Shown here: in pieces, positions 63,476-64,000 of the stretch
Numbering within the stretch: position 1 is the first letter of the stretch
Layout of the letters: every line of letters begins with the position of its first letter
NCBI RefSeq assembly: GCF_022606355.1
Contig: NZ_JAHHZQ010000001.1
Span: 1,116,001-1,180,000, forward strand
Reading direction: 5' to 3'
DNA: 64,000 bases
Origin: Leifsonia shinshuensis
GTDB taxonomy: Bacteria; Actinomycetota; Actinomycetes; Actinomycetales; Microbacteriaceae
Made by a program: the position numbers and the translations under genes
The notes under the pieces: generated by a model
What the model was told of the DNA's origin: nothing
What the model saw: only the letters and a program-made list of their open reading frames with translations
Databases searched by the model: none

Positions 63476-63985
63476 TCAGCCGATGTCGCGGACGGCGGCG
63501 ACGACCGCCGGCCGGTCGACGCCCGCGAGGATCAGCGCGCGGGGCACGGTGCCGAGCTCCAGCCCGAGGATCGCGGTCAGGAGGTCGGCCTCGCCCGAAC
63601 GCTGGCGGCGGTGCGCCGATGCGACGCGGTGCGCGCGCGTCAAAGCCTCCTTGGCGGACGCCCCCCAGCGCGGACGGGCGACCCGCGGGGAGGCGACGAG
63701 GCGTTCCTCCCCCAGCGGTTCGACGCCGGCCACCCGAAGACTGGCCTCGCGCTCGGCGAGCAGGGCGGCCTCCACGCCGGCGGGGTCGAGGCCTGCCGAC
63801 GCGAGCACGTCGCGCACCGGGCTGCTGCCGTCGCGGGAGAGCGCGAGGAGCAGGTGCTCGGCTTCGACGAGGGTGGAGTTGCGTCGCTGGGCTTCGGTGA
63901 CGGAGGCGACCACGACCGCGCGCACCGCCTTGGAGAGCGGCTGGCCCGGTGCGTTGTTGGCGGTTCCTGGAGGGGTGTCGGACAT
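63476..63985 (-). CDS. Clp N-domain (repeat) protein
   Basis: 169-aa protein with two Clp-R-like helical repeats, as in the N-terminal adaptor-binding domain of ClpC/ClpA, but no ATPase. First repeat: LSKAVRAVVVASVTEAQRRNSTLVEAEHLLLALSR; second: GASAKEALTRAHRVASAHRRQRSGEADLLTAILGLE. Such stand-alone proteins may bind peptides or compete for Clp adaptors; role uncertain. It follows a gene to the right outside the window or has its own promoter there. It ends about 40 bp from the exporter's regulatory site. Confidence 0.85.
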   Translation of the reverse strand: MSDTPPGTANNAPGQPLSKAVRAVVVASVTEAQRRNSTLVEAEHLLLALSRDGSSPVRDVLASAGLDPAGVEAALLAEREASLRVAGVEPLGEERLVASPRVARPRWGASAKEALTRAHRVASAHRRQRSGEADLLTAILGLELGTVPRALILAGVDRPAVVAAVRDIG

Positions 63986-64000
63986 GTCGTCTCCTCAGTT

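Overview
The window is high-GC DNA packed with genes and has no insertion sequences, phage genes or CRISPR arrays. Gene content points to an actinobacterium, most plausibly Microbacteriaceae (Leifsonia/Microbacterium-like): a DtxR-type iron box, LAL and BTAD regulators, MalFG-type sugar permeases without their own ATPase, ATGA/GTGA gene overlaps, and many starts placed about 6 nt after a TANNNT -10 element (leaderless transcripts). The genus is an inference.

Backbone: mazG, mfd, pth-rplY, prs-glmU with tRNA-Gln, an ABC-F gene, ispE-rsmA-tatD-metG, and rsmI next to a GT39 mannosyltransferase. This matches an actinobacterial core block known from mycobacteria. From memory of M. tuberculosis, the glmU-prs-rplY-pth segment is in the opposite orientation here, and no rpf gene lies between tatD and rsmA.

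Region by region. 1-2.4 kb: siderophore uptake (FecCD permease, lipoprotein) behind an iron box that overlaps the end of mazG. 2.5-5.3 kb: nhaA and a GntR-DUF1648 pair with its operator. 5.3-12.4 kb: a small intergenic repeat family, then mfd, an Sfp-type PPTase, a hydrolase, pth and rplY. 12.6-26.1 kb: a sugar-acid island. A LacI regulator and uxaC are transcribed rightward. From the same operator region, a sugar-binding lipoprotein, two permeases, two TIM-barrel isomerases, a Gfo/Idh/MocA oxidoreductase, a fructuronate reductase and a mannonate dehydratase are transcribed leftward. Gluconokinase and 6-phosphogluconate dehydrogenase flank the island. Together they can take glucuronate to 2-keto-3-deoxygluconate; the oxidoreductase and TIM-barrel proteins suggest extra processing of a glycoside or modified sugar acid.

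26.1-28.7 kb: a small membrane protein, TetR and a UGT-like glycosyltransferase lie between two hairpins with the same outer stem. 28.7-31.3 kb: prs, glmU, tRNA-Gln. 31.3-37.3 kb: MarR, a CDP-glycerol glycerophosphotransferase fused to a GT4 glycosyltransferase, a DUF2207-like protein and an AidB-like dehydrogenase. 37.4-42.4 kb: ABC-F and a LAL-LuxR regulator, followed by a possible small peptide gene. 42.4-50 kb: ispE, rsmA, tatD, metG, a toxin-antitoxin pair, rsmI and the GT39 enzyme. 50-64 kb is accessory: an S53 protease, an SMR exporter, metY and a CoA-binding protein, a second toxin-antitoxin pair, a methyltransferase followed by a G-quadruplex motif, a BTAD/AAA regulator, another methyltransferase, a DUF5937-ArsR regulator with a perfect palindrome, a DrrAB-type exporter with an elaborate operator, and a Clp N-domain protein.
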